A stretch of DNA of 64,000 nt, from NCBI RefSeq assembly GCF_003315795.1, contig NZ_QMEY01000002.1:496001-560000 (forward strand), given 5' to 3'. Each line of letters opens with the position of its first letter. The first letter of the stretch is position 1. A program made the translations under genes and the position numbers. This DNA comes from Spongiactinospora rosea. Its GTDB lineage: Bacteria; Actinomycetota; Actinomycetes; Streptosporangiales; Streptosporangiaceae. The notes under the pieces were generated by a model. That model was not told the DNA's origin. It saw only the letters and a program-made list of their open reading frames with translations, and ran no database searches. This document shows, piece by piece, positions 35,869-44,493 of the stretch.

Positions 35869-36920
35869 GCCTGCTTGAACTTTCCGCGCCACACCAGCAC
35901 CGCGAAGAACGGCGCACCGGCCAGGGCGACGACCACGCCCGCCTGCAACTCGCCCGGCCGGGTCACCACGCGGCCCAGGATGTCACAGACCAGCAGGATC
36001 AGGGCGCCGAGCAGTCCCGCGTAGGGGGCCAGCCAGCGGTAGTCCGGGCCGGTGAGGTACCGGGCGACGTGGGTGACCATGAGGCCGAGGAACGCGATCG
36101 GGCCGCACGCCGCCGTGGCCGCGCCCGCCAGCAGGGTGATCGCCACGACGCCGACGGTCCGGCTGAGGCCGATCTTCACGCCCAGGCCGCGGGCCACGTC
36201 ATCGCCCAGGTTGAGCAGGTTGATGGTGGGCAGCATGATCAGCGCCAGCGTCAGGCCGATCGCGATGAACACGGACGCCGGCCAGATGGTGTCGAAGCCG
36301 ACGCCCGCCACCGACCCCGCCTTCCAGAAGCGCAGCGCGTTCAGCGACGCCTGGTCCGACAGCGCGACCGCCGTGGTCATCGCGGCCAGGAACACCGTGA
36401 CGCCCTGCCCGGTCAGCGCGAGCGTGAGCGGGCTGCCCGAACCCCGGCCGATGCTGGCCAGCCCGAACACGATGAACCCGGCGACCGCCGCCCCCAGGAA
36501 GGCGAACCAGACGTACTGGAACGGACTGGTCAGCCCGAACAGCAGGATCATCATCACCACGGCGAACGACGCGCCCGCGTTGACCCCGAGCAACCCGGTG
36601 TCGGCGATCGGGTTGCGGGTGTACCCCTGGATCAGCGCCCCGCTGATCCCCAGGGCGATGCCCGCCACGATCGCGAGCACGGTCCGCGGCACCCGCACGG
36701 TCTGGACGATGAGGGTGATCTCGGTGAGCCGCTGGTCCGCGCCCGGCTCGCCGAACAGCCCCTGCCACACCTCCGCCGGGCTCAGCGCCCGCGCGCCGAC
36801 GGCGAGCGACAGCGCGGCGGCCAGCACCAGGCCCGCCACCAGCGCGCCCGCGCCCGCGACCCGCCGCCGGTGGGCCGCCGCGACCCCGGGGGCGGGGCGC
36901 TTCTCCACAGTCGTGCCCAT
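35865..36920 (-). CDS. cchC: Ferric-siderophore ABC transporter permease (FecCD family)
   Basis: 351 aa, multi-helix permease. Diagnostic segments are VRVPRTVLAIVAGIALGISGALIQGYTRNPIADTGLLGVNAGAS and AACGPIAFLGLMVTHVARYL. The open frame runs far upstream antisense to the esterase gene; ATG 36920 gives the family N-terminus. It is divergent from the esterase gene with only 36 bp between start codons. I see no iron box in that gap, so regulation of this pair is unclear. Confidence 0.92.
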   Translation of the reverse strand: MGTTVEKRPAPGVAAAHRRRVAGAGALVAGLVLAAALSLAVGARALSPAEVWQGLFGEPGADQRLTEITLIVQTVRVPRTVLAIVAGIALGISGALIQGYTRNPIADTGLLGVNAGASFAVVMMILLFGLTSPFQYVWFAFLGAAVAGFIVFGLASIGRGSGSPLTLALTGQGVTVFLAAMTTAVALSDQASLNALRFWKAGSVAGVGFDTIWPASVFIAIGLTLALIMLPTINLLNLGDDVARGLGVKIGLSRTVGVVAITLLAGAATAACGPIAFLGLMVTHVARYLTGPDYRWLAPYAGLLGALILLVCDILGRVVTRPGELQAGVVVALAGAPFFAVLVWRGKFKQA

Positions 36921-36956
36921 GGCGACGTACGTTATCCCTTTGGTACCACTGGGGGC

Positions 36957-38066
36957 ATGAGGGACACCTTCGCCAGGTTCGGGCTCGGTGGCGAGCCGGG
37001 GAGCGACGCGTTCTGGGCGGCGGCGCGGACACCGCTCGCGGTGCCCGGCGGTGACGGCGGCTGGGCCGCGCTGTTCCTGTGGCGGGGCGCTGAGGCGGAG
37101 ATCGCCTTCGAGAGCTGGTCGGAGCCGGTGCCGATGCGCCGGTGGGGCGGCACCAACTGCTGGTACGCCGAGGTCGCCATGCCCGCCGGGCTGCGGGTGA
37201 CGTACCAGATCCACAGCGGCGGCGACGCGTACGCCGACCCGCTCAACCCGCTCGGCGCGGGCGGGGACCGGTCCATCGCGGCGGTCCCGGACGCGCCCGC
37301 CCAGCCGTACTGGCCCGCGATCGGCCCCGCCGACGTGCTGCCGCTGCCCGAGGTCCGGCTGCGCTGGGCGAGCGCGCGGCTCGGCGGACGCCGTACCGTG
37401 CGGGTCCACCCGGCGGGCGGCGGCGGGCCGGTGGTGCTGCTGCTCGACGGCGATGACTGGCTGCACCTGCACCCGGCGATGACCGCGTTCGACGCGGCCG
37501 TCGCCGACGGCGCGCTGCCCCCGGTCACGCTGGTCTTCCTGCCCGCCAGGGATCGCGAGGCCGAGTACGGCTGCGCGCCCGCGCTGTGGAGGGCGATCGG
37601 GCACGAACTGCTGCCGCTGCTGGCCGATTCCGGCGTGCCCGCCGACCCGGGGCGGCTGGTGGTCGCCGGGCAGAGCCTCGGCGGGCTGAGCGCGATGTAC
37701 GCGGCGCTGGAGTTTCCCGGCCTGGTGTCCGGCATCGCGTGCCAGTCGGCGTCGTTCTGGTGGACGCCCGGCGCGACGGACCTTCCCGACCCGATGGGCG
37801 GCCCGACCGGCGGTGCCATCGCCGCCCGCCTGCGCGAACGCGGCCCGGACCTGTCGGGGCTGCGCGCCGCGTTCGACGTCGGCGAGCACGAGCGGCGGAT
37901 GCTGCCGCACTGCGCGGCGGTCGAGGAGCTGGCCGGGCAGGCGGGGGCGACCGTACGGGTGTCGCGATCCCCGGCGGGCCACGACCGGGCGAGCTGGCGG
38001 AACGCCCTGCTCAGGGACGTGGCCTGGGTGCTCGGGGCCGGGCCGGGGGTGGAAGCCCGGCATTGA
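36957..38066 (+). CDS. cchJ: Enterochelin-esterase-like siderophore hydrolase
   Basis: 369 aa. An N-terminal Fes-like immunoglobulin-type domain (about 1-150, with MRRWGGTNCWYAEVAMPAGLRVTYQI) precedes an alpha/beta hydrolase with nucleophile motif AGQSLGGLSAMYAAL near residue 240 and a C-terminal histidine in SPAGHDRASW. Fes-type enzymes hydrolyse ferric siderophores to free iron. The coelichelin cluster has an equivalent (CchJ), proposed to act in release or iron recovery. The NRPS lacks a thioesterase, so a release role is possible. ATG is preceded by a G-rich run. Divergent from the permease. Confidence 0.85.
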   Translation: MRDTFARFGLGGEPGSDAFWAAARTPLAVPGGDGGWAALFLWRGAEAEIAFESWSEPVPMRRWGGTNCWYAEVAMPAGLRVTYQIHSGGDAYADPLNPLGAGGDRSIAAVPDAPAQPYWPAIGPADVLPLPEVRLRWASARLGGRRTVRVHPAGGGGPVVLLLDGDDWLHLHPAMTAFDAAVADGALPPVTLVFLPARDREAEYGCAPALWRAIGHELLPLLADSGVPADPGRLVVAGQSLGGLSAMYAALEFPGLVSGIACQSASFWWTPGATDLPDPMGGPTGGAIAARLRERGPDLSGLRAAFDVGEHERRMLPHCAAVEELAGQAGATVRVSRSPAGHDRASWRNALLRDVAWVLGAGPGVEARH

Positions 38067-38085
38067 TTAGGTTAGGCTCACCTAA
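38067..38085. promoter_or_regulatory. Iron box upstream of the formyltransferase gene
   Basis: TTAGGTTAGGCTCACCTAA matches the IdeR consensus at 18 of 19 positions, the best site in the window. It is 46 bp upstream of the formyltransferase ATG and immediately follows the esterase stop. Confidence 0.92.
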
Positions 38086-38131
38086 TTAATCTGCCGGGCC
38101 CTTATTCCCTCCACCATTGAGGAGAACGCCG

Positions 38132-39076
38132 ATGCGGGTCGTCATGTTCGGATACCAGACCTGGGGACATCGCACTCTTTCCGCGTTACTGGACTCCGAG
38201 CACGAGGTGGTCCTGGCGGTCACCCATCCGCGCAGCGACCACGCGTACGAGAAGATCTGGGACGACTCGGTGGCCGACCTGGCGCAGGCGCACGGCGTAC
38301 CGACCGTGATCCGCAACCGCCCCGACGACGACCTGCTGCGCACCCTCAAAGACATCGCCCCCGATCTGATCGTCGCCAACAACTGGCGCACCTGGATCCC
38401 GCCGGAATTCATCGCGCTTCCCCGGCACGGCATTCTCAACGTCCATGACTCGCTGTTGCCGGCCTATGCGGGCTTCTCCCCGCTCATCTGGGCGCTCATC
38501 AACGGCGAGAAAGAGGTCGGCGTCACCGCCCACATGATGAACGCCGAACTCGACGCCGGTGACATCGTCGTCCAGCGCGCCATCCCGGTCGGCCCCCGTG
38601 ACACCACGACCGACCTGTTCCACCGCACGGTCGATCTCATCGCCCCGATCGTCACCGAGGCCCTTGACCTGATCGCCTCCGGCCGTACCGACTGGACGCC
38701 ACAGGACCGCTCCAAGGCCAGTTTCTTCCACAAGCGCGCGGAAGAGGACTCGAACATCGACTGGACCTGGCCCGCCGAGGACATCGAACGCCTGGTCCGC
38801 GCCCAGTCCGACCCCTATCCCAACGCCTTCACCCACTACAGGGGCCGCCGCGTCCGCGTCCTCGCCGCCTCGGTCTCCCAGGACGTTTACGGCGGCACGC
38901 CGGGCCGGGTGTTCATCCGCGAGGGCGCCGGCGTCGTCATCGTCGCCGGGGCCGACGCCCGCCGGGGCCGCAGCCACGGCCTGGTGATCGAACGCGTCCG
39001 CACCGACGACGGCACCGATCTCCCCGCCACCGAGGTGTTCACCACAATGGGCGGTTACCTTTCCCGCCACCCCTGA
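38132..39076 (+). CDS. cchA: N5-hydroxyornithine formyltransferase
   Basis: 314 aa. The methionyl-tRNA-formyltransferase-like fold is shown by LIVANNWRTWIPPEFIALPRHGILNVHDSLLPAYAGFSPLIWALINGEKEVGVTAHMMNAELDAGDIVVQ, which contains the catalytic Asn, His and Asp positions, and a smaller C-terminal domain. It would formylate N5-hydroxyornithine for NRPS module 1. ATG 38132 is preceded by GAGGAGAA; the frame is also open from a TTG at 38117. The iron box upstream ties it to the siderophore regulon. The hydroxylase that makes its substrate is not in the window. Confidence 0.9.
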   Translation: MRVVMFGYQTWGHRTLSALLDSEHEVVLAVTHPRSDHAYEKIWDDSVADLAQAHGVPTVIRNRPDDDLLRTLKDIAPDLIVANNWRTWIPPEFIALPRHGILNVHDSLLPAYAGFSPLIWALINGEKEVGVTAHMMNAELDAGDIVVQRAIPVGPRDTTTDLFHRTVDLIAPIVTEALDLIASGRTDWTPQDRSKASFFHKRAEEDSNIDWTWPAEDIERLVRAQSDPYPNAFTHYRGRRVRVLAASVSQDVYGGTPGRVFIREGAGVVIVAGADARRGRSHGLVIERVRTDDGTDLPATEVFTTMGGYLSRHP

Positions 39077-39482
39077 CCCCGAAAGCGGAGTAAAAGGCGA
39101 CTCCGGCTCATTTCGATCATGACTCCCCCGGCCGCGCACCGCCCCCGCCCCCGCGGTGTGGCCGGTAGCGGCCAGCGGGGAACGGGGTGCGGCGATGCAT
39201 GAAACCCTGGTTTCTGAACCTCTGAAATTGATGTGTACATCCTACGAAGATCGTTGAAATACACCGGAAGGCCACAACGAGGTATCGGAAGGCACCAAGA
39301 TAGTGGTCTAATGAACAAGAAAGCGGCGCCGGATCGGCGGATCCGGCAATGCGGGGGGTTCATGGTTATCTCTTCGTGAAGGAGCCCGGCGGTGTTGGGC
39401 TGAGCCGATGACATAGGGGAAGCGATCGATCGGCATATCCGTCCACCCAAAGGATCACTTCGGCACGTGGGAGAGGTAAGCC
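39077..39482. promoter_or_regulatory. 406-bp intergenic region upstream of the AfsR-type regulator
   Basis: No gene is supported. It is clearly less GC-rich than its surroundings at about 39190-39320, as expected for a regulated promoter. A perfect hairpin, GCCGGATC (39328-39335) with GATCCGGC (39340-39347) around 4 nt, lies 135 bp before the start codon and is not followed by a T-tract. No iron box is seen. It separates the siderophore locus from the right-hand locus. Confidence 0.5.
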
Positions 39483-42400
39483 ATGACACTTCGTCTGCTG
39501 GGGCCGCTTGAGCTGATCACGCAAGGCCGCTCGCTCAACCCGGGCGGCTTCCGGCAGCAGGTGATCCTGGCGGTGCTCGGCCTCAACGTCGGCAAGGTGA
39601 CCACGGTCGATCAGTTGATCCGGGCGGTCTGGGACGAGGACGCGCCGCCGTCCGCGCGGGGCCAGATCCAGGTGTGCATGTCCAATATCCGCAAGCTGTT
39701 CGCGGAGGCCGGGCTGCCCGGCGCGATCCGCACGCTGAGCGCCGGATACTGCCTCCAGCTCGACGAAGAGCACGTGGACACCCTGCAGTTCGACGCCAAG
39801 CTCGACCTCGCCAGGCGGCAGACGGAGACCGGCGACCCGGCGGAGGCGGTCGGCACGCTGCGCGTCGCGCTCGCGCTGTGGCGCGGCCCGGCGCTGGCCG
39901 GGCTGGACAGCGGCCTGGTACGCCGGGCCGCCGCCGCGCTCGACGAGAAGCGCACCTCGGCCATCGAGGACCTGATCCGATTACAGCTCAAGCTCGGCCT
40001 GCACGAAGGGCTCACCGCCGAGCTGGGCCCGCTGGTGGCCGAATACGCGCTGCGCGAGAAGCTGCACGGTTATCTGATGCTGGCGCTCTACCGCTCCGGG
40101 CGGCAGGCCGAGGCGCTGGAGGCGTATCAACGCGCCAGAGCCATCCTGATCGAGGAGATCGGCGTGGAGCCCGGCCAGGAGTTGCAGACCCTCCACCAGG
40201 CCATCCTCACCCGCGATCCGTCGCTCGACCTCCCGCAGCCGGCCAGGCCCGAGCCGATCGAGACGCCCGCGCAGCCCGAGGCCGCCAAGGACTTCCAGGT
40301 CTGGGCCTCCCCCTGGCAACTGCCCGCCAGCATCGCCGACTTCACCGGCCGCGCCGGGCAGATCGCCGAGATCAAGGAGTTGCTCACCGGCGGGCCCGGC
40401 GCGCAGGCCGCCCACTACGCGGTGCCGATCGTGGCGATCTCCGGCCGCGGCGGCGTCGGCAAGTCCAGCCTGGCCATCCGGGTGGCGCACGAGCTGTACC
40501 AGGAGTTCCCCGACGGGGCGCTGTACGCCCAGCTTGAGGGCCCGGTGAGCGGCGAGCGGACCTACCGCCAGCTCGCCCGCTTCCTGCGCGCGCTCGGCGT
40601 CGCGGGCAGCGCCATCCCCGAGAGCCTGGAAGAACGCGTCGAGCTGTACCGCAGCACGCTGGCCGCGCGCCGGGTGCTGGTGCTGCTCGACGACGCCCTG
40701 AACGAGGAGCAGGTACGCCCGCTGCTGCCGGGCAGCTCGACCTGCGCGGTGATCATCACCAGCAGGCACGGGCTGACCGGCCTGCCCGGGGCCTACCACA
40801 TCGGCATCGACGCGTTCGCGCCCGACGAGTCCGTGGAGATGCTGACCAAGATCCTCGGTGTCAAGCGGGTCACCGCCGAGGAGGGCGCGGTCACCGAGCT
40901 GTACCAGATGTGCGACGGCCTGCCGCTGGCGCTGCGCATCGCCGGGGCGCGGCTGGCCTCCCGCCGCACCTGGCGGATCGGGCGGCTGGTCGAGCGGCTG
41001 CGCAACGAGGTGCGGCGGCTGGACGAGCTGGAGCACCGCGGCTGGGAGTTGCGCTCCAGCATCGGCATGACCTACCACAGCCTGGACGAGGCGGCCAAGA
41101 GGCTGGTCCGGCTGCTGGCGCTGATCCAGGCCCCGGACGTCCCGTCGTGGACCGCGTCCGCGCTGCTGGACATCGATCTGATGCGCGCCGAGGACGTGCT
41201 CGAACGCCTGGTGGACGCGCACGTACTTGAGTCCGTCGACTACCGCAACGCCCGGGTGCTGCGCTACCGCTTCCACGACCTGGTGCGCGTGTACGCCCGC
41301 GAGAAGCTCGCCGAGACCGACGGGGGCGAGGCCCGCGCCAAGGCCCTCGAACGCGTGCTCGGCATGTGGCTGGCCCTGGCGGAGGAGGCGCACCGGCAGG
41401 AGTACGGCGGCGACTTCACCATCATCCACGGCCGCGCGGCCCGCTGGCGGCCCCCGGACGCGGAGCCGGCCGACCTAATGGGCTCGCCGATGGACTGGTG
41501 GGACAGCGAGCGGGCGGCGCTGGTGGCCGCGGTGCGCCAGGCGGCCGACGCCGGGCTCGACGAGCTGGCCTGGGAGCTGGCCCTCACCTGCGTGACGCTG
41601 TTCGAGGCCAAGGCGTACTTCGACGACTGGTACGTCGTCACCCGGGCCGCCCTGGACGCGGTGCTGCGGGCGGGCAACGTCACGGGCATCGCGGCCATGA
41701 CGTACTCGATGGGCACGCTGCACATGTCCCAGGGACGGCTGGCCGAGGCCGAGAAGAACTTCCGCACCGCGCTGGAGCTGTTCGAGTCGGTCGGCAACGA
41801 CCACGGTTACGCGCTCGTGCTGCGCAACTACGCCAACGTGGACGGGCTGCGCGGCGACAAGGAGCAGATGATCGCCAAGTACGACCGGGCGCTCGACCTG
41901 CTGGAACGGGTCGGCGACCGGATCGGCGCGGCGCACGTCATGCGCACCCGGGCCAAGCACTGGCTGCCGCTCGGCGAGACCGACCGGGCGCAGAAGCTGC
42001 TTGAGGAGGCGCTGCGGATCTGCCACGAGCAGGGCTGCGTGCGGGTCGAGGCCCAGGTCCTGCACACGTACGCCGAGCTGCACGTCATGACCGGCGAGCT
42101 GGAGCAGGCCCGGCACGAGCTGGACCGGGTGCTGCGCGTCGTCCGCGACAGCGGCGACCGGCTGGGCGAGGCGCACGCCCTGTACGGCCTGGGCATGGTA
42201 CGCCTGCGCGAGGGCCGGCTGGACAGCGCCGAGACCACCATGGCGCACGCCATCGAGCTGGCCAGGAACATGCGCGAACGCCTCATCGAGGGCAAGGCCC
42301 TCTACTCGCTCGGCGAGATCTCGCTGGCCAGGGGCAACGTCGCCCAGGCCAACCGGCACATCGTGGCGGCCAGGCGCACGTTTTTGGAGCTCGGCTCGAC

Positions 42401-42584
42401 CGTATGGGCGGCCAAGGCCGCGCTGCTGCTGTCCGACTCCTACGTCACCGGCGGCGAACTCACCCTGGCCCGCCTGGAGCTGAACGACGCGATCGACTTC
42501 CTGACCGCCGACGGCTCACCGGAGGCGCGCGGCATGCTGACCGAGGTGAGCAAGGTGAAATCCGTGCTCCCGGTGGACGGCTGA
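39483..42584 (+). CDS. AfsR-type SARP / NB-ARC / TPR regulator
   Basis: 1033 aa. The winged-helix SARP DNA-binding domain is at about 1-95 (LRLLGPLELITQGRSLNPGGFRQQVILAVL, then TVDQLIRAVWDEDAPPSARGQIQVCMSNIRK). The BTAD domain follows at about 100-245 (LRVALALWRGPALAG, LEAYQRARAILIEEIGVEPGQELQTLHQAIL). NB-ARC is at about 280-560 (Walker A GRGGVGKSSLAI, Walker B RVLVLLDDAL, CDGLPLALRIAGARL). TPR units fill about 690-1020. An in-frame TTA at 39981-39983 predicts bldA dependence. GAGAGG precedes the ATG. It converges on a small secreted-peptide gene 71 bp away. By position it is the likely activator of the right-hand locus. Confidence 0.92.
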   Translation: MTLRLLGPLELITQGRSLNPGGFRQQVILAVLGLNVGKVTTVDQLIRAVWDEDAPPSARGQIQVCMSNIRKLFAEAGLPGAIRTLSAGYCLQLDEEHVDTLQFDAKLDLARRQTETGDPAEAVGTLRVALALWRGPALAGLDSGLVRRAAAALDEKRTSAIEDLIRLQLKLGLHEGLTAELGPLVAEYALREKLHGYLMLALYRSGRQAEALEAYQRARAILIEEIGVEPGQELQTLHQAILTRDPSLDLPQPARPEPIETPAQPEAAKDFQVWASPWQLPASIADFTGRAGQIAEIKELLTGGPGAQAAHYAVPIVAISGRGGVGKSSLAIRVAHELYQEFPDGALYAQLEGPVSGERTYRQLARFLRALGVAGSAIPESLEERVELYRSTLAARRVLVLLDDALNEEQVRPLLPGSSTCAVIITSRHGLTGLPGAYHIGIDAFAPDESVEMLTKILGVKRVTAEEGAVTELYQMCDGLPLALRIAGARLASRRTWRIGRLVERLRNEVRRLDELEHRGWELRSSIGMTYHSLDEAAKRLVRLLALIQAPDVPSWTASALLDIDLMRAEDVLERLVDAHVLESVDYRNARVLRYRFHDLVRVYAREKLAETDGGEARAKALERVLGMWLALAEEAHRQEYGGDFTIIHGRAARWRPPDAEPADLMGSPMDWWDSERAALVAAVRQAADAGLDELAWELALTCVTLFEAKAYFDDWYVVTRAALDAVLRAGNVTGIAAMTYSMGTLHMSQGRLAEAEKNFRTALELFESVGNDHGYALVLRNYANVDGLRGDKEQMIAKYDRALDLLERVGDRIGAAHVMRTRAKHWLPLGETDRAQKLLEEALRICHEQGCVRVEAQVLHTYAELHVMTGELEQARHELDRVLRVVRDSGDRLGEAHALYGLGMVRLREGRLDSAETTMAHAIELARNMRERLIEGKALYSLGEISLARGNVAQANRHIVAARRTFLELGSTVWAAKAALLLSDSYVTGGELTLARLELNDAIDFLTADGSPEARGMLTEVSKVKSVLPVDG

Positions 42585-42655
42585 CCGGAAGCACGGGAGC
42601 ACGGGTAGCACGGAAAACACAGACCGCGTGCCGAGCCCGCTCGTGTTACCAGTGT

Positions 42656-42808
42656 TTACCAGTGGGTATCCGCAGGAACGGTCGTGGTGTCACCGTTGCC
42701 GCCGCCCCAGTGCGTGTCGGCGGAGGCGGCCTGCGCCGTCATGAGGGCGCCGGCGGCGGCGAAGAACAGGGCGATCACGAATACGGCGGCGGTCCTGTGA
42801 ATGGTCAT
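42656..42808 (-). CDS. Small secreted peptide precursor with two ADTHW copies
   Basis: 50 aa. A basic start (MTIHR) and a hydrophobic stretch AAVFVIALFFAAAGALMTAQAASA form a signal peptide. The rest is about 20 residues and begins and ends with DTHW; with the preceding alanine, ADTHW occurs at residues 30-34 and at the very C-terminus (46-50). The two copies use different codons for Ala, Asp and Thr, so the repeat is kept at protein level. GGGAGG lies 8-9 nt before the ATG, strong evidence of translation. The mature part has Gly, Asn, Thr and Pro and no cysteine. It sits convergent to the AfsR-type TPR regulator, which suggests a signalling peptide; this is inference. Confidence 0.78.
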   Translation of the reverse strand: MTIHRTAAVFVIALFFAAAGALMTAQAASADTHWGGGNGDTTTVPADTHW

Positions 42809-42816
42809 CGCTGCAT

Positions 42817-42822
42817 CCTCCC
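42817..42822 (-). promoter_or_regulatory. Ribosome binding site of the small peptide gene
   Basis: GGGAGG on the minus strand, 8 nt before the ATG at 42808. It selects the 50-codon reading over the much longer open frame in the same register, which runs antisense through the next gene. Confidence 0.7.
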
Positions 42823-42977
42823 GAGGTCGTTCGCTGTCTGACACCTGTATTCGATCGCCCCCCGCTACGCGATCGGCCCTGACCGGCTTCGCGCCGGGAG
42901 AAAGCGGAGAGGAAGCGGATCGGTAGCCGTTCTGAGCACTGTGAGGGCAGCACCCCCGGCTGTGTGAGGAAGGACGG

Positions 42978-43889
42978 ATGACTTCGGCCCTCTGGCTCAA
43001 CGGCGATGACGTGCACGGCGCGCTGGACGCGTTCGAGCCCGTCACCCCGCTCGTCCAGGAACTCCTGGCGGACGACGGCGGGCACCCGCCGGCGGAGACC
43101 GGATCGTACGGGGGACACGAGGCACTGATCGTCGAAGATCCCGCCACCGCGGTGACCTTCGTCCTGTCGCGGCGCGCGGTGCACCGGGTACACCGGGCCG
43201 GGCTGACCGCGGCGGTCGCGCGCCGGCTCGTCGGGCCGAGCGCGGCGACCATCTGCATCGTCGGATCGCGGGAGAGCGCGACGATCCACATGACGATGCT
43301 GGCCAAACGCCTGGAGAACGTCGCCCATGTGGCCGCGTGCGTGCTGGGGGACGCGGCGGACCGATCCGTCGCGCCGGGCACACTGGACGACCTGTTCATG
43401 GCGGGGGTCAGCCTCAGTGTCGGCAACAACGTCAACGAGGCGCTGTTCGGCGCCAATCTGGTGGTCATCGACACCGCCGGTGTCGAGTTACGGGTGGACT
43501 GGGCGTCGCCGCGTGCGGTGATCGTCAACACGAGCGGGCAGGACCTGCCCGCCGCGGTGGTGGAGCGGGCCTCGACCGTGTACGTGGACGACGTACGGCT
43601 GCTCCCCGAGCACCAGCACCGGGGCTTCGTCCGGCGGGACCGGGCGTACTGCGGTTCGGCCGGTGGCCGGCCGCGCGGGCACCGGGCCGCCCCGGACATC
43701 GGCGACCTCAAGACCCTGCTGCGAGGCGACCGGTGCGCCCCGCCCTTCCCGGCGAGGTTCATCCTCGTCGAACTGCTCAGCGTCGGCACGATCAGCCGGG
43801 GGTTCGCCCTCGGGATCGGGCGGGCGGCTCTCGACCTCGGATTGGGCCAAAGGATCGAAAACCCACGACCGCGGCAGCACGGAGAGTGA
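42978..43889 (+). CDS. Ornithine cyclodeaminase / mu-crystallin-like protein
   Basis: 303 aa. The Rossmann part is recognisable: ATICIVGSRESATIHMTMLAKRLENVAHVAACVLGD (nucleotide-binding loop), GANLVVIDTAGVELRVDWASPRAVIVNTSGQDLPAAVVERASTVYVDD and DIGDLKTLLRG, the order seen in OCD/mu-crystallin proteins. The loop GSRESA departs from the usual GxGxQA, so NAD binding and catalysis are uncertain. Relatives make imines, amino acids or N-hydroxy compounds in natural-product pathways. An in-frame TTA is at 43488-43490. AGGAAGGA precedes the ATG. It is divergent from the peptide gene and 4 bp upstream of the next gene, so the following small genes are probably in its operon. Confidence 0.6.
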   Translation: MTSALWLNGDDVHGALDAFEPVTPLVQELLADDGGHPPAETGSYGGHEALIVEDPATAVTFVLSRRAVHRVHRAGLTAAVARRLVGPSAATICIVGSRESATIHMTMLAKRLENVAHVAACVLGDAADRSVAPGTLDDLFMAGVSLSVGNNVNEALFGANLVVIDTAGVELRVDWASPRAVIVNTSGQDLPAAVVERASTVYVDDVRLLPEHQHRGFVRRDRAYCGSAGGRPRGHRAAPDIGDLKTLLRGDRCAPPFPARFILVELLSVGTISRGFALGIGRAALDLGLGQRIENPRPRQHGE

Positions 43890-43893
43890 TCGC

Positions 43894-44493
43894 ATGCACT
43901 GCGTATCGGCAATCTGCACTGACCTAGCCACCCCGGACACGCGCCTGTGCGCGCCCTGCCTGAGCACGCTGAGAACCAATCTGCGCACGTTGCCCGGGTT
44001 GTACAAGGAGTGCGAGCGGATGCTGACGCCCGCGCATACCGGCCTGACCGAACGGATCAGCACGACCAGATCATCGACCGGCATCGTCCTGGATGAGGCG
44101 GTGGTGGAGGCGCGCGGGCGGATGCGGGACACGCTGTCGTCCTGGTGCGCGCTGGTCGCGGAGGGCCGCGGGATCCCCGCGCCCGCCGAGCGGGACGTGG
44201 CCGCACTGGCCGCCTTCCTGACCGCCCGGCTGGACTGGCTGGCCGCCCACCCGGCGGCCGGGGAGTTCGCCGCGGAGATCGCCGAGCTGGCCGGGGACGC
44301 GACCGAGGCGCTGGACCCCCGGCGCGGCCGGGCGCGCGGCCTCGGTCCGTGCCCGCGCCCGGGATGCACCGCCGTCGTGGCGCTGCGCCCGGACACGGGC
44401 GGCCGGGTCGGCTGTGGTTCCGGGCATGTCTGGCAGCCGCACGAGTGGCTGTCCCTCAGTTCGCGCCTGGCCCGCCAGGAGTACGTGGCATGA
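43894..44493 (+). CDS. Hypothetical cysteine-rich protein, possibly zinc-binding
   Basis: 199 aa, function not recognised. The N-terminus has CVSAICTD...RLCAPCLSTLRTNL and the C-terminus CPRPGCTAVVALRPDTGGRVGCGSGHVW, both looking like zinc-ribbon or treble-clef halves, around a helical middle. GGAG precedes the ATG by 9 nt, and the frame is open upstream in the previous gene. It starts 4 bp after the OCD-like stop and overlaps the following HTH gene by 4 bp (ATGA). The pair of a Cys-rich protein and a tiny HTH protein is a layout met in actinomycete accessory DNA, but I cannot name it. Confidence 0.7.
   Translation: MHCVSAICTDLATPDTRLCAPCLSTLRTNLRTLPGLYKECERMLTPAHTGLTERISTTRSSTGIVLDEAVVEARGRMRDTLSSWCALVAEGRGIPAPAERDVAALAAFLTARLDWLAAHPAAGEFAAEIAELAGDATEALDPRRGRARGLGPCPRPGCTAVVALRPDTGGRVGCGSGHVWQPHEWLSLSSRLARQEYVA

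Noticed and set aside
42656-43912. A 418-codon minus-strand open frame containing the small peptide in its C-terminal end
   Set aside because: The upstream part is antisense to the OCD-like gene and has no domain. The ribosome site and signal peptide support only the final 50 codons.
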